From positions 1 through 32,493 of the forward strand of contig JAJPIZ010000035.1 of NCBI GenBank assembly GCA_021324435.1: DNA of 32,493 bases, in the 5' to 3' direction. Under the pieces are notes generated by a model. It was not told where the DNA came from. It saw only the letters and a list, made by a program, of their open reading frames with translations, and searched no databases. This stretch comes from Anaerolineae bacterium (GTDB lineage Bacteria > Chloroflexota > Anaerolineae > Anaerolineales > Villigracilaceae). Shown here piece by piece: positions 15,968-23,741 of this stretch. The position numbers and the translations under genes were made by a program. The first letter of the stretch is position 1. The number at the start of each line of letters is the position of its first letter.

Positions 15968-17569
15968 TTACTTCCGCTTCACGCGATAGATTTCACCGTC
16001 CTTCGCATGGAAAATCAATTCGACATCTGCGAATTGTGAGATCATCTCCGGCGAGGCAACGGATTTGTATTCATTGGGCAGGAACCAGAAGATATATCCA
16101 TCCTGCGGGGGCCAGCCAAATAATATCCGCGCGATCTCAGCCGGGTCTTTTGTGTAGACGCGCGGTATCGAGGGCGATGGCCGCCGCGTGAAGAACCAGA
16201 CCCCATCGGAATAGTTGCTATACAGCGCGGCGGAGGGATCGTCGCGCGCGATCTGTTCCATCTGCGGGACAAGCGGATTTTCGTGAAAGGCCACATTATT
16301 GTAATAGTTGTAATTGCTCGGCTCGCCGCGTTTCAACGCCTCAGTTAGATATTTGGCCGCGCTCCAGCCCGGGTAGGCCGCAAACCAAACGAGAAACAGG
16401 ATCAGGAATCCGGTCCCGCGAAGACGCGGTGCGAGGCGAAGGTGCGGCAATATCAACACATCCAAAGTTACAAACAACAAAATGACCACCGGCGCAAGCA
16501 ATCCAACATAGTAGCGATCCGATGTGGGATCGAGATGATCCGTGGTGACAATGGTGAACATCAGACCCAGCAGAGTCATCGCAAAGAAAAAGGTCGGTGT
16601 GAACACGGCTGGCTTCATCAATGCTTTACCCCATGCCTGCCAGTCTGCTCTGTGATTGATCAAAAGAAGGACGACCAGAATCAATCCAAGCGGAATCCAT
16701 GGCTGGAATAACAGCGGTCTGATGAGCGGATGATATGGCACGAACCAGTGAAGCATCTTGCCCAATGACATCTGCAAGTTCGTCAACGGGAAAACGCCGG
16801 ACTGTCCCACCGTATCACCGCCCCAGAAGGTGTGATATTGCAATTCATTATGAAAAATGACCCAGGCTGCGATGGGCAGGGTGGAGAGGATTGCGAACAA
16901 GAATATAGCCCTCACCCCTTCACCCCTCTCCCAATATTGGGAGAGGGGGCGGGGGTGAGGGCGAAAATTAACATACAAAATCAAACATACACCCACCGCG
17001 ATGAGACTCAATCCAAGCCAGCGCTGGAGCGGCGCGAGCGCGGACATGATGACCATGATCCAGAAGGCGCGGCGTGATCGGTTCTCCATATATTCAGACG
17101 CCGCGATCAAGAAGACAAGAGAGAACGTCAGGAAGAGCGGCTCGGAAGCAATGTTGGCGTGGACGCGGATGGCCGCGTCCGAAACCAGCACAAACAAAAC
17201 GCCAAGATATTGGAACAACGGTTTATCAATAAAGGCGCGGCGCACAAGAACGCCGTTCAAAAAAACATTCACGCCGAATAACATCAAATTCAAATACCAT
17301 CCAGCGATGAACACATCGCCGCGCGTGAATACGCTCAACGCGGCCATCGTCAGCGGGAACAGCGGCGGCCACCACACGAGCGGCGCTCCGGTGTGATCGA
17401 AGAATCCTTTGCCGCGCAAAAGATTATCAGCGGTCGCCATGTTATGCACCGAGTCGGATGAAACCCCCGCGCCATATTTCGATGTGGCGATCCAGAGAAA
17501 CACAAATCCCGCCAGCGACAGCGCTGAAAGATAGATCCAGAATATCTTGTCGCGTGAAATGTTTTTCAT
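15968..17569 (-). CDS. GT-C-type membrane glycosyltransferase-like protein
   Basis: A 533-residue protein with roughly ten or more membrane helices and a C-terminal extracytoplasmic domain (YLTEALKRGE to the end). The first loop after helix 1 holds SSDSVHNMATADNLLRGKGF with acidic residues where GT-C (PMT/ArnT-like) enzymes have their catalytic Asp/Glu, and WWPPLFPL follows, so lipid-linked sugar transfer at the outer membrane face is likely. Residues ~203-220 (RPHPRPLSQYWERGEGVRA) are a translated palindromic repeat in a loop between helices. ATG 17569 is used; GTG 17572 is equally possible since it is 8 nt from the shared -10 box. Divergent from the amidase. Acceptor unknown. Confidence 0.7.
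   Translation of the reverse strand: MKNISRDKIFWIYLSALSLAGFVFLWIATSKYGAGVSSDSVHNMATADNLLRGKGFFDHTGAPLVWWPPLFPLTMAALSVFTRGDVFIAGWYLNLMLFGVNVFLNGVLVRRAFIDKPLFQYLGVLFVLVSDAAIRVHANIASEPLFLTFSLVFLIAASEYMENRSRRAFWIMVIMSALAPLQRWLGLSLIAVGVCLILYVNFRPHPRPLSQYWERGEGVRAIFLFAILSTLPIAAWVIFHNELQYHTFWGGDTVGQSGVFPLTNLQMSLGKMLHWFVPYHPLIRPLLFQPWIPLGLILVVLLLINHRADWQAWGKALMKPAVFTPTFFFAMTLLGLMFTIVTTDHLDPTSDRYYVGLLAPVVILLFVTLDVLILPHLRLAPRLRGTGFLILFLVWFAAYPGWSAAKYLTEALKRGEPSNYNYYNNVAFHENPLVPQMEQIARDDPSAALYSNYSDGVWFFTRRPSPSIPRVYTKDPAEIARILFGWPPQDGYIFWFLPNEYKSVASPEMISQFADVELIFHAKDGEIYRVKRK
16908..16962. repeat. Palindromic repeat inside the GT-C gene
   Basis: A 55-bp element with perfect 11-bp ends GCCCTCACCCC / GGGGTGAGGGC and centre CTCTCCCAATATTGGGAGAG. 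Same family as 12987-13039, and again in frame within a coding region. Confidence 0.85.
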
Positions 17570-17578
17570 CACAGTCCG

Positions 17579-17590
17579 CCATTATAATGG
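17579..17590. promoter_or_regulatory. Symmetric -10 palindrome serving both the GT-C and amidase genes
   Basis: CCATTATAATGG is a perfect 12-bp palindrome holding TATAAT on both strands. On the plus strand TATAAT (17583-17588) lies exactly 7 nt before amidase ATG 17596; on the minus strand it lies 8 nt before GTG 17572 and 11 nt before ATG 17569. Divergent transcription from a symmetric -10 is an established bacterial promoter type. Confidence 0.6.
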
Positions 17591-17595
17591 ATTAC

Positions 17596-19047
17596 ATGAC
17601 CGAGCCAAATTTTCTGACGATTCACGCCGCGCTTCAATTGATTCGGGATAAAGAACTTCCGCCTCATGCCCTGACCGAGGCCTGCCTCCGTCAAATCGAG
17701 CGACTCAACCCGAGGCTGAATGCGTTCATCACGATCTGTGAGGATGTCGTTGCGAGCCGCAAAGCGGCGAAGCAATCTCCTCGCGAACAGGAGATTGCTT
17801 CTGGCGGGGTTTCGACACGGCAGAAGAACACTATCTACTCAACCACCGCCCTCGCAACGACACTACAGAATATTCCTTTTGCCATCAAGGATTTATTTGC
17901 AACGAAGGGAGTCCGAACCACCGCGGGATCGTTGTTCTTCAAAGATTACGTTCCAGCCGAGGATGCGGTTGCGGTAAAAAAATTGAAGGAAACCGGCGCG
18001 GTCATCCTGGGCAAGACCAACACACACGAGATTGCCCTCGGCGTGACGACGAACAATCCGCATTTCGGCGCGACGCGCAACCCATGGGACACGGCGCGCA
18101 TCCCCGGCGGCTCCTCCGGCGGATCGGCCGTTGCCGTCGCGGCAGGTATGTCGCTGGCCGCGCTCGGCACGGACACCGGCGGCTCGATTCGCATTCCCGC
18201 GTCACTGTGCGGCGTGGCGGGACTCAAGCCCACATATGGACGCGTCAGCGTGCGCGGGGTGATTCCGCTTTCGTGGAATCTGGATCACGTTGGGCCGTTG
18301 ACCCGCTCGGTCAAAGACGCGGCGTTGATTCTGCAAATCATCGCGGGCTATGACGCGGACGATCCATTCTGCATTGATCATCCAGTTGATGACTATCTCG
18401 CTCACATCGAAGAGGGAGTCAAAGGCTGGCGCGCCGCGCTGGCGGTGGGCGATTATATCGAGGAAGCAGATGCAGACGTATTGCGCGCAATGCAGGAAGC
18501 GGCAAAGGTCTTCGAGGAGTTGGGAGCAAAAGTCGAATCGGCGGATGTCTCTTTTCTGCGCGAGGCCGCGCTGGCCAACGGCCAGATGACTCCCGCAGAC
18601 GGCGCGGCCTATCATCGCGAACGATTGGCGGAACATCCCGATTGGTTTGGCGAAGATGTGCGCCGCCGTTTGGAGATGGGACGCGACTTGAAATTAAGCG
18701 ATTACATCCTGGCGCGCAAAACACAGACGGAAATGAAACATCGAATGGCAAAGTTCTTTGAGCAGCATGATATTTTGCTCCTGCCCTCCACGCCCATCAC
18801 CGCGCCGTTGATCGAAGGCAATGACGCGGTCGAGCAGGCGCGGCGATTAACGCGTTTCACCGCGCCCTTCAATCTCACCGGCCTGCCCGCGCTTTCGATT
18901 CCCTGCGGGTTCGACAAAGCAGGCCTTCCGATCGGTTTGCAGATTGTTTCAAAAGCGCGGAATGAGTCGTCGGTCCTGCGGGCGGGATTCGCCTACGAGC
19001 GGGAAACCGATTGGTCGACGCGGCGCCCGCAATCGGTCCAAGAATAG
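17596..19047 (+). CDS. Amidase signature family protein (GatA-like) with a repeat insertion
   Basis: A 483-residue amide hydrolase or amidotransferase subunit. The Lys-cis-Ser-Ser triad is K98 (FAIKDLF), S173 (GGSSGGSAV) and S197 (DTGGSIRIPAS). The spacings 75 and 24 are those of GatA (K79, S154, S178 in Staphylococcus), shifted by 19 residues. The shift coincides with a translated palindromic repeat at ~51-70 (VVASRKAAKQSPREQEIASG). No gatB or gatC is adjacent, so a stand-alone amidase is at least as likely as a tRNA amidotransferase subunit. ATG 17596 is chosen over upstream in-frame starts because TATAAT lies 7 nt before it; longer starts would overlap the divergent gene. Confidence 0.85.
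   Translation: MTEPNFLTIHAALQLIRDKELPPHALTEACLRQIERLNPRLNAFITICEDVVASRKAAKQSPREQEIASGGVSTRQKNTIYSTTALATTLQNIPFAIKDLFATKGVRTTAGSLFFKDYVPAEDAVAVKKLKETGAVILGKTNTHEIALGVTTNNPHFGATRNPWDTARIPGGSSGGSAVAVAAGMSLAALGTDTGGSIRIPASLCGVAGLKPTYGRVSVRGVIPLSWNLDHVGPLTRSVKDAALILQIIAGYDADDPFCIDHPVDDYLAHIEEGVKGWRAALAVGDYIEEADADVLRAMQEAAKVFEELGAKVESADVSFLREAALANGQMTPADGAAYHRERLAEHPDWFGEDVRRRLEMGRDLKLSDYILARKTQTEMKHRMAKFFEQHDILLLPSTPITAPLIEGNDAVEQARRLTRFTAPFNLTGLPALSIPCGFDKAGLPIGLQIVSKARNESSVLRAGFAYERETDWSTRRPQSVQE
17747..17800. repeat. Palindromic repeat inside the amidase gene
   Basis: Contains a perfect 12-bp inverted repeat, AAGCAATCTCCT (17770-17781) and AGGAGATTGCTT (17789-17800), preceded by CGTTGCGAGCCGCAAAGCGGCG. 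This is the dispersed 'TTGCGAGnnGCAAAGCnnCGAAGCAATCTCC' type; a related GGAGATTGCTTC lies at ~23702. Confidence 0.8.
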
Positions 19048-19097
19048 ATGCGAGAGTTGTCGGAGGAGATCGTCACACCGAAAGAGCACCATGCAGG

Positions 19098-19126
19098 CGA
19101 TCCGCTTCGCGGGTCTCGCAATGACG
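19098..19126. repeat. Degenerate copy of the TTGCGAG-type repeat after the amidase gene
   Basis: GATCCGCTTCGCGGGTCTCGCAATGACG is a shortened relative of the element inside the amidase. It fills most of the 86-bp gap between two convergent genes. Confidence 0.4.
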
Positions 19127-19133
19127 TTGCGCT

Positions 19134-19709
19134 TTATCCCCCGCAGGCGCGTGTATCAAATTTGAGGGTCACACATCCGTTGGCATCGGTTGATGGAGAG
19201 GAGCAACAGTTATTCGCGGCGTCATAGTTATAGCCGGGCGTGCAGAAGCCGGAAGGCCCGCTCTGCATGGGGGTCGCGACCGCGCACCCGGGCTGGCAGA
19301 CTCTGATCAAAAAGGTGTAAGAGGGCAATCCGGTGCAGGCCAGAATACGTTTGCCGCCATGGATGCCTCCATCGGTGCATGAAAAGTTGGGGGTGAGGAC
19401 TTCGTACGATACATCGGTCGCGATGGCGATCAACGTGTAAGGGAACCCTTTGACGCAATAACGGTCACGCTGTTGACCGGACGGAATCTCGCAACCCGGC
19501 GCAGGCGTGGGCGTGTTGACTGCCACACAGAACAACGCTTGCGGAACGTTCGTGGGCGTATTTGTGGGGACAATGGTCGGTTCGAGGGTTGCGCTGGCAG
19601 TCGGCGCGGGTGTATCGGTGGGAATCGCGGCGGACGGGACAACACGACAAGCAATCAACAATAAAATGAGCCATACGATGTAACGCGTGTTCGAAGAGAA
19701 GAATCGCAT
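19134..19709 (-). CDS. Cys-rich lipoprotein: stand-alone version of the FGE-lipoprotein tail domain
   Basis: A 191-residue lipoprotein with signal peptide and lipobox LLIAC (Cys21), then a Thr/Pro-rich linker (to ~65). The rest is Cys-rich and matches the tail of the FGE-like lipoprotein encoded just upstream: C-EIPSG..RYC..., ATDVSYEVLT, GGKRILACTG and RVCQPGC align with CQAPD..NYC, PPGATYEVQT, GQRRLTCSG and TVCNPSC. It ends with CTPGYNYDAANNCC and GCVTLKFDTRAC, again as in that neighbour. Presumably displayed on the outer face of the membrane and disulfide-linked. ATG 19709 is the start with a complete lipoprotein signal. Last gene of the lipoprotein series; function unknown. Confidence 0.7.
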   Translation of the reverse strand: MRFFSSNTRYIVWLILLLIACRVVPSAAIPTDTPAPTASATLEPTIVPTNTPTNVPQALFCVAVNTPTPAPGCEIPSGQQRDRYCVKGFPYTLIAIATDVSYEVLTPNFSCTDGGIHGGKRILACTGLPSYTFLIRVCQPGCAVATPMQSGPSGFCTPGYNYDAANNCCSSPSTDANGCVTLKFDTRACGG

Positions 19710-19734
19710 GAGGTTGACCCTGCCTGAGAACCGC

Positions 19735-19765
19735 GAGCCGCGCCTCAACATGCCAGACGCGGCTC
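19735..19765. other. Intercistronic hairpin
   Basis: GAGCCGCG (19735-19742) and CGCGGCTC (19758-19765) form an 8-bp stem with a 15-nt loop between the two lipoprotein genes. No T run, so more likely an mRNA-processing or stability element than a terminator. Confidence 0.35.
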
Positions 19766-19778
19766 GCCATGATGTGGA

Positions 19779-21524
19779 TTACTTCCCTTTCAAACTACAG
19801 GTGCTTGTCGTTTCGTTCCATTGACAGGCATACGAGTTGCGAAGACAGAGCGGTTCCTGTGTGATCTTGCTACAAATGTCAATCGGCTCACTGCATTTGG
19901 CGATATTGAGTTGAACGGTCACACAGCCCGGCCCGGCCAGGCGGATTTGACTCGGCGTGCAGGTATTTTGATTCGAATCAAATTTGAATCCCAACGGACA
20001 GCCGGGGTACGCGCCGCCCGCGTTCGCCTGACAGCATTGATAGTTCGGGTCATAGGAATAACCGGGCGCGCAACCCTGATAGGTGTTCGCCGCCAGCGCG
20101 GGATCATTGATCCCATACGGCGCATCCGCATTCCCCGCGGGCGGCACACACGCGCCATACGATGAGTCAAAGTACAGACCGATCGGGCATTGACCGTTTT
20201 GATTCAAACCGACCGCGCAGATTTTTTGCGAGCCGCGGTCCATCAGGTTGTACCCTTGCGGGCAACCCGCCACTCCGGGTTGAGCAGAGACAGGCTGATA
20301 CAAACACGCGCCGGTGTCTGGGTCGCGGGTGTAGCCCGGGTCGCAGGCCGGGTTGGCGCCCGTGGAACCGGGCGCGCCGCTGCACGACGGGTTGCAAACG
20401 GTCACTTCGCCGCTGGAATTATTCGGGCCGGAACAAGTCAATCGGCGCTGACCGTCAATCACGGCCTCGCTGCATTTGTATCCCTGCGTTTGCACTTCAT
20501 ACGTTGCGCCGGGCGGAATATCAATGGTGGTAAAGCCCGAACCCGCCGCGCAGTAATTCCCATTCACCTTTGCATCGGGAGCCTGGCAGGTTGAATTGGA
20601 AACCGCGCCGGTGGGGAAATAAGAACTCAACTGGCAGAACGGCGCGTACATCTTCGGTTGAGGCACCACACAGCGGAAACTGAGATCGCGGCTGTGATAC
20701 GCATTCGCGCCAAAGTGACGCAGGCCCGCGTACATCTGCGTATCTTCGGATTCGAAGCTCGAGCCGCGAATCACGCGCGTATCACCGGAGCCCGGCCCGG
20801 GCGGATTCTGAAGCGGCATCACATCGTAGTAATTTTCACTGTAATAATCGTTGACCCACTGAAAGACGTTGCCTTCCATGTCGAGCAATCCATATGGACT
20901 CTTTCCCGCGGGGTAATCGTTGACTCCGCTGGTGTGACCGAGACAGCCCAGCATGTTGACCACATCGCAGGCGGGCTTCTCATTGCCCCACGGATAAACG
21001 CTTCCATTCGGACCTCGAGCGGCCTTCTCCCATTGGGCCTCGCTCGGTAGTTGACCCTGAATCCACTGACAATAATTGGCGGCCATGTCCCACGTCACGC
21101 CCACAACGGGATAATCGCCATAATCGGCGTTGGTGTAAACAGGCGCGCCGAGTTCGGCGGCGGGCGGCGCGCAGTTGCCCGTGGCCACACACTGCGCGTA
21201 CATCTTGTTGGTCACATCGGTCTGATAGATCCAATAGCCGTCGAGCGTGACGGTTTTCTGCGGCGCGTTGCTGGCGCCTGTGCCCATGATGAAATCTCCC
21301 GCGGCGACGTACACCAGCAGGCTTCCGTCCAGCCATTGCATGGTCGCGCCGCTTTGCGGACCGGAGAGCGCGACCGGAATCAATGTTGGCGGAATCGTTG
21401 GAGGCACGGCGGTGGGACTCGGCTCAATCGTGGGAGGTACGATGGTTGGAGTTGCAGTGGAAGCGGGCGCGCACGCGGCGAGCGTCAGCGCGAGCGCGAG
21501 GAAGATCCAGGGTATGCGTTTCAT
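19779..21524 (-). CDS. Lipoprotein with FGE-like (SUMF1) domain and Cys-rich tail, paralog 1
   Basis: A 581-residue lipoprotein (lipobox LAAC, Cys18), Thr/Pro linker, then a formylglycine-generating-enzyme-fold domain: VAAGDFIMGTG, KTVTLDGYWIYQTDVTNKMYAQCV, PVVGVTWDMAANYCQWI, LPSEAQWEKAARG, YPWGNE, DMEGNVFQWVNDYY, VIRGSSF and LSFRCVV. The two cysteines that bind copper in active FGE (in the YCYRYRC segment) are replaced (QMYAGLRHFG), so formylglycine synthesis is unlikely. The tail after YAPFC has about 24 cysteines, including five C-P-x-G-[YF]-type units (CAPGYSYDPNYQCC, CPLGFKFDSNQNTC). ATG 21524 has AGGAG upstream; TATAAT at 21549-21544. Role unknown; a surface binding function is my guess. 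Confidence 0.8.
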   Translation of the reverse strand: MKRIPWIFLALALTLAACAPASTATPTIVPPTIEPSPTAVPPTIPPTLIPVALSGPQSGATMQWLDGSLLVYVAAGDFIMGTGASNAPQKTVTLDGYWIYQTDVTNKMYAQCVATGNCAPPAAELGAPVYTNADYGDYPVVGVTWDMAANYCQWIQGQLPSEAQWEKAARGPNGSVYPWGNEKPACDVVNMLGCLGHTSGVNDYPAGKSPYGLLDMEGNVFQWVNDYYSENYYDVMPLQNPPGPGSGDTRVIRGSSFESEDTQMYAGLRHFGANAYHSRDLSFRCVVPQPKMYAPFCQLSSYFPTGAVSNSTCQAPDAKVNGNYCAAGSGFTTIDIPPGATYEVQTQGYKCSEAVIDGQRRLTCSGPNNSSGEVTVCNPSCSGAPGSTGANPACDPGYTRDPDTGACLYQPVSAQPGVAGCPQGYNLMDRGSQKICAVGLNQNGQCPIGLYFDSSYGACVPPAGNADAPYGINDPALAANTYQGCAPGYSYDPNYQCCQANAGGAYPGCPLGFKFDSNQNTCTPSQIRLAGPGCVTVQLNIAKCSEPIDICSKITQEPLCLRNSYACQWNETTSTCSLKGK

Positions 21525-21543
21525 TTGTTCTCCTGTGAGAAAA

Positions 21544-21549
21544 ATTATA
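21544..21549 (-). promoter_or_regulatory. -10 box of FGE-like lipoprotein 1
   Basis: Minus-strand TATAAT, 19 nt before ATG 21524, with AGGAG between. No good -35. Confidence 0.4.
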
Positions 21550-21565
21550 CCCTGTATGACATGAG

Positions 21566-21656
21566 GGTGCGTCGCACCTTGATGGTCAGAATACATTCTC
21601 GGCGCAGATGATTTCCACTTGCCAGGCTGAGTCAACGCCTTGTGGTGCGACGCACC
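21566..21656. repeat. Pair of 13-bp palindromes in inverted relation
   Basis: GGTGCGTCGCACC (21566-21578) and GGTGCGACGCACC (21644-21656) are each self-complementary apart from the central base and are reverse complements of each other, 65 bp apart. They lie upstream of lipoprotein 1 and could pair to form a large stem, or be two protein-binding sites. Confidence 0.6.
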
Positions 21657-21700
21657 TTAATACGCCTGCTTCGCAGGCTCGCAACGACGCGAGGCGGAGC

Positions 21701-21730
21701 AACAAACAGCCCTCGCCGAAGCGAGGGCTG
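21701..21730 (-). terminator. Intrinsic terminator after FGE-like lipoprotein 2
   Basis: On the minus strand CAGCCCTCGC (21730-21721) pairs with GCGAGGGCTG (21716-21707) through TTCG, then TTTGTT. Confidence 0.85.
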
Positions 21731-21758
21731 ATCCTAGATAAAACGGTTCCAACTTTTG

Positions 21759-23366
21759 TCAACAATTGGGATTGTATTTGCATGAGCAGGTGGCTGGATC
21801 AAAGTAAACGCATGATCCTACGCAGGAAGCCGGATCTAAATTGCAGGTGTTATTTTCGGGCGTGCATGAATTTAGATTGACTCCAGTTGTCTTGCAATAT
21901 GGATAGATAATCTGCGTACCGATGCACTGCGTGCCATCGAAGAAGGTCCCAGCCGGGCAGGTCGGGGTAGGCGCTTCGCTCAAAGTGACACCGCTAGAGC
22001 CGGCGCCTGTCGAACAACACTGGTTGACGGCTCCCGGCACGGGTGTGTTGGTCGTCAACACCGGCGGATGATCGCCTTCACCCAACACAAAACCGGGCAG
22101 GCATTGACCGGAGGAACTGCCATGATTTGGAATACAACTCTTGGACGCGGCGTCGTATGCGTATCCATCCGGGCACTGCGGCTGGCTGGTGGTGGTCACC
22201 GTACAACTCGAACAAATCTGGAGAGTCCCATCCTTGGTGCATGTGTACTGATTGGGATTATTGGTCGGCTGACAGCCGGGCGGAGGAGGAGCGGTAATCG
22301 TCGAACCGGAGGGACCGTTGAAGGTCACAATGGTGGACGGATTGTTTTCATTGCATCCCGGCGTCTGTTGAATGCCCAGACTTGGGCAATCCACTTTGGT
22401 TTGCGGACCGCTCGGCCCGCCACCGACGCCATCGGTATCATACGTCGCGGGGTAGTTGCAGAACGGCGCGAAATAAGTTGGGTCCAGCACCACACAGCGG
22501 AAGCCGAGGTTGGCGCGGTCATCTTCGGGGCGCGAGAAGAAGCGCATGGCGGCGGGTGTTTGGTTGCCGCCGCTGTTGAAGGCGCTGGAACGGACCGAAC
22601 GCTGACTCCCCTTCTCAGGTCCGGTGGGATCGTTTGCTGGAGAGATCGAATAATAATCGGCCTTGTACCAGTCCGCGGTCCATTCAAACGTGTTGCCTTC
22701 CATGTCGAACGCGGTGTAGTAACTTTTTCCCTGTGGATATTGGTTGACGCGCGTGGTGCCGCCCGTGCAGTCATTGAAATTAAGCAGATCGCAGGTTGGC
22801 GAACCGTCTCCCCACGGATAGATGTTTCCATCCGGACCGCGCGCGGCCTTTTCCCACTCGGCTTCGGTGGGCAGACGCCCATGCACAAAGGCGCAGTACG
22901 CCGCGGCCTGATCGTATTTCACGCCGGTGACCGGGTCCTGCGATTTGAGCGGGTCGGCGTAGCCTTTGTTGTTGCGCGGGTTGGGCGGCGTGCACCCGCC
23001 CTGTGATACGCAATATGCAAACTGCGCGTTGGTGACCTTGGTGCGATAGATCCAAAAATCGGAAAGCGTCACCTGATGAATCGGATTGTCAATGCCGCCC
23101 TGCCCCATGGTGAACGGACCGGCGGGCACGGCCACCAACAGACTGCCATCGGCATATAAAAACGTGGAGCCGACTTTCATTTCCGGAGGCGCCAGATTGA
23201 CCGGCGACGCAGAGGGGGACGATTCAGACGATGCTTGGGCTGAGGACGACCCCGCTTCATTCCCCGCCGGAGGCGGCGCGGTCTGCGTGGACGTTGACGG
23301 CGCGCAGGCCATCAGGATCATCAGCAATGCCATACCCAAATAAAAAGTGAGCCGCAGATGTTTCAT
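21759..23366 (-). CDS. Lipoprotein with FGE-like (SUMF1) domain and Cys-rich tail, paralog 2
   Basis: A 535-residue paralog. The signal MKHLRLTFYLGMALLMILMAC gives Cys21, followed by a Ser/Ala-rich linker. The FGE-fold domain shows VPAGPFTMGQGG, HQVTLSDFWIYRTKVTNAQFAYC, PVTGVKYDQAAAYCAFV, LPTEAEWEKAARGPDGN, YPWGDG, DMEGNTFEWTADWY, RSVRSSAF and LGFRCVV. The FGE copper-cysteine segment is again lost (AAMRFFSRPEDD). The junction PTYFAPFC leads into a Cys-rich tail with CPDGYAYDAASKSC, CPAGTFFDGTQC and a terminal CSCKYNPNC. ATG 23366 has AGGAG five bases upstream and restores a normal lipoprotein signal, so the longer in-frame start is rejected. Confidence 0.8.
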   Translation of the reverse strand: MKHLRLTFYLGMALLMILMACAPSTSTQTAPPPAGNEAGSSSAQASSESSPSASPVNLAPPEMKVGSTFLYADGSLLVAVPAGPFTMGQGGIDNPIHQVTLSDFWIYRTKVTNAQFAYCVSQGGCTPPNPRNNKGYADPLKSQDPVTGVKYDQAAAYCAFVHGRLPTEAEWEKAARGPDGNIYPWGDGSPTCDLLNFNDCTGGTTRVNQYPQGKSYYTAFDMEGNTFEWTADWYKADYYSISPANDPTGPEKGSQRSVRSSAFNSGGNQTPAAMRFFSRPEDDRANLGFRCVVLDPTYFAPFCNYPATYDTDGVGGGPSGPQTKVDCPSLGIQQTPGCNENNPSTIVTFNGPSGSTITAPPPPGCQPTNNPNQYTCTKDGTLQICSSCTVTTTSQPQCPDGYAYDAASKSCIPNHGSSSGQCLPGFVLGEGDHPPVLTTNTPVPGAVNQCCSTGAGSSGVTLSEAPTPTCPAGTFFDGTQCIGTQIIYPYCKTTGVNLNSCTPENNTCNLDPASCVGSCVYFDPATCSCKYNPNC

Positions 23367-23741
23367 GTTCACTCCTCTTTCCTCTAAAGTCAATGACGGT
23401 TCTATAAAACGATGGTACGAAGGTTTCTCCCGCATTCCCAGTCCCCGCCAAGCGTCCCAAAGGGACAGGCGGAGGGCTGGAGTGAGGGCGCACAAGATGA
23501 GTTTTATAGATGAACACCCGGAAGTATAGTCGGTTCTCCCCGATTCCGTGTTCCCCCAAAGGGAGGATAGGGTGTGTATGCAAATTCAAATCGTGTCTTT
23601 CTGAGCGAAGAGTCTCATTTCCCGGTAAAAAGCCGAGATTCTTCGCGGCTTTGCGGCTCGGCATGACACACAAAAAGTATTTTGCGTATAGAGCAGAGGA
23701 GGAGATTGCTTCGGAAGAGGCGCATGGTATCATTTCAGAAC
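23367..23741. other. Repeat-rich intergenic region without a gene
   Basis: These 375 bp hold no credible gene. From the left: a leader with AGGAG for the lipoprotein; at 23441-23490 a degenerate palindromic repeat (GTCCCAAAGGGAC centre, GAGTGAGGGCG end) related to the elements inside IPK and the GT-C gene; at 23545-23575 a CCCCCAAAGGGAGG hairpin; at 23598-23671 a relative of the 144-bp repeat (GAGATTCTTCG, GCTTTGCGG, GGCATGACAC); and at 23700-23714 GGAGATTGCTTC as in the amidase element. Several dispersed repeats have piled up next to an AT-rich gene, which suits an insertion hotspot. Confidence 0.6.

Noticed and set aside
17458-17595. Upstream in-frame extension of the amidase
   Set aside because: It would overlap the divergent GT-C gene by over 100 nt, lacks family homology, and would place the TATAAT box inside the gene.
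12870-17800. CRISPR array
   Set aside because: Repeats are few, of different families, palindromic and dispersed rather than regularly spaced.
22068-23006. 312-codon plus-strand open frame, and similar frames at 20190-20594, 25986-26699 and 27289-28041
   Set aside because: All lie antisense to the lipoprotein genes and consist of Arg/Gly/Ala-rich low-quality sequence; the minus-strand frames have clear signal peptides and domains.
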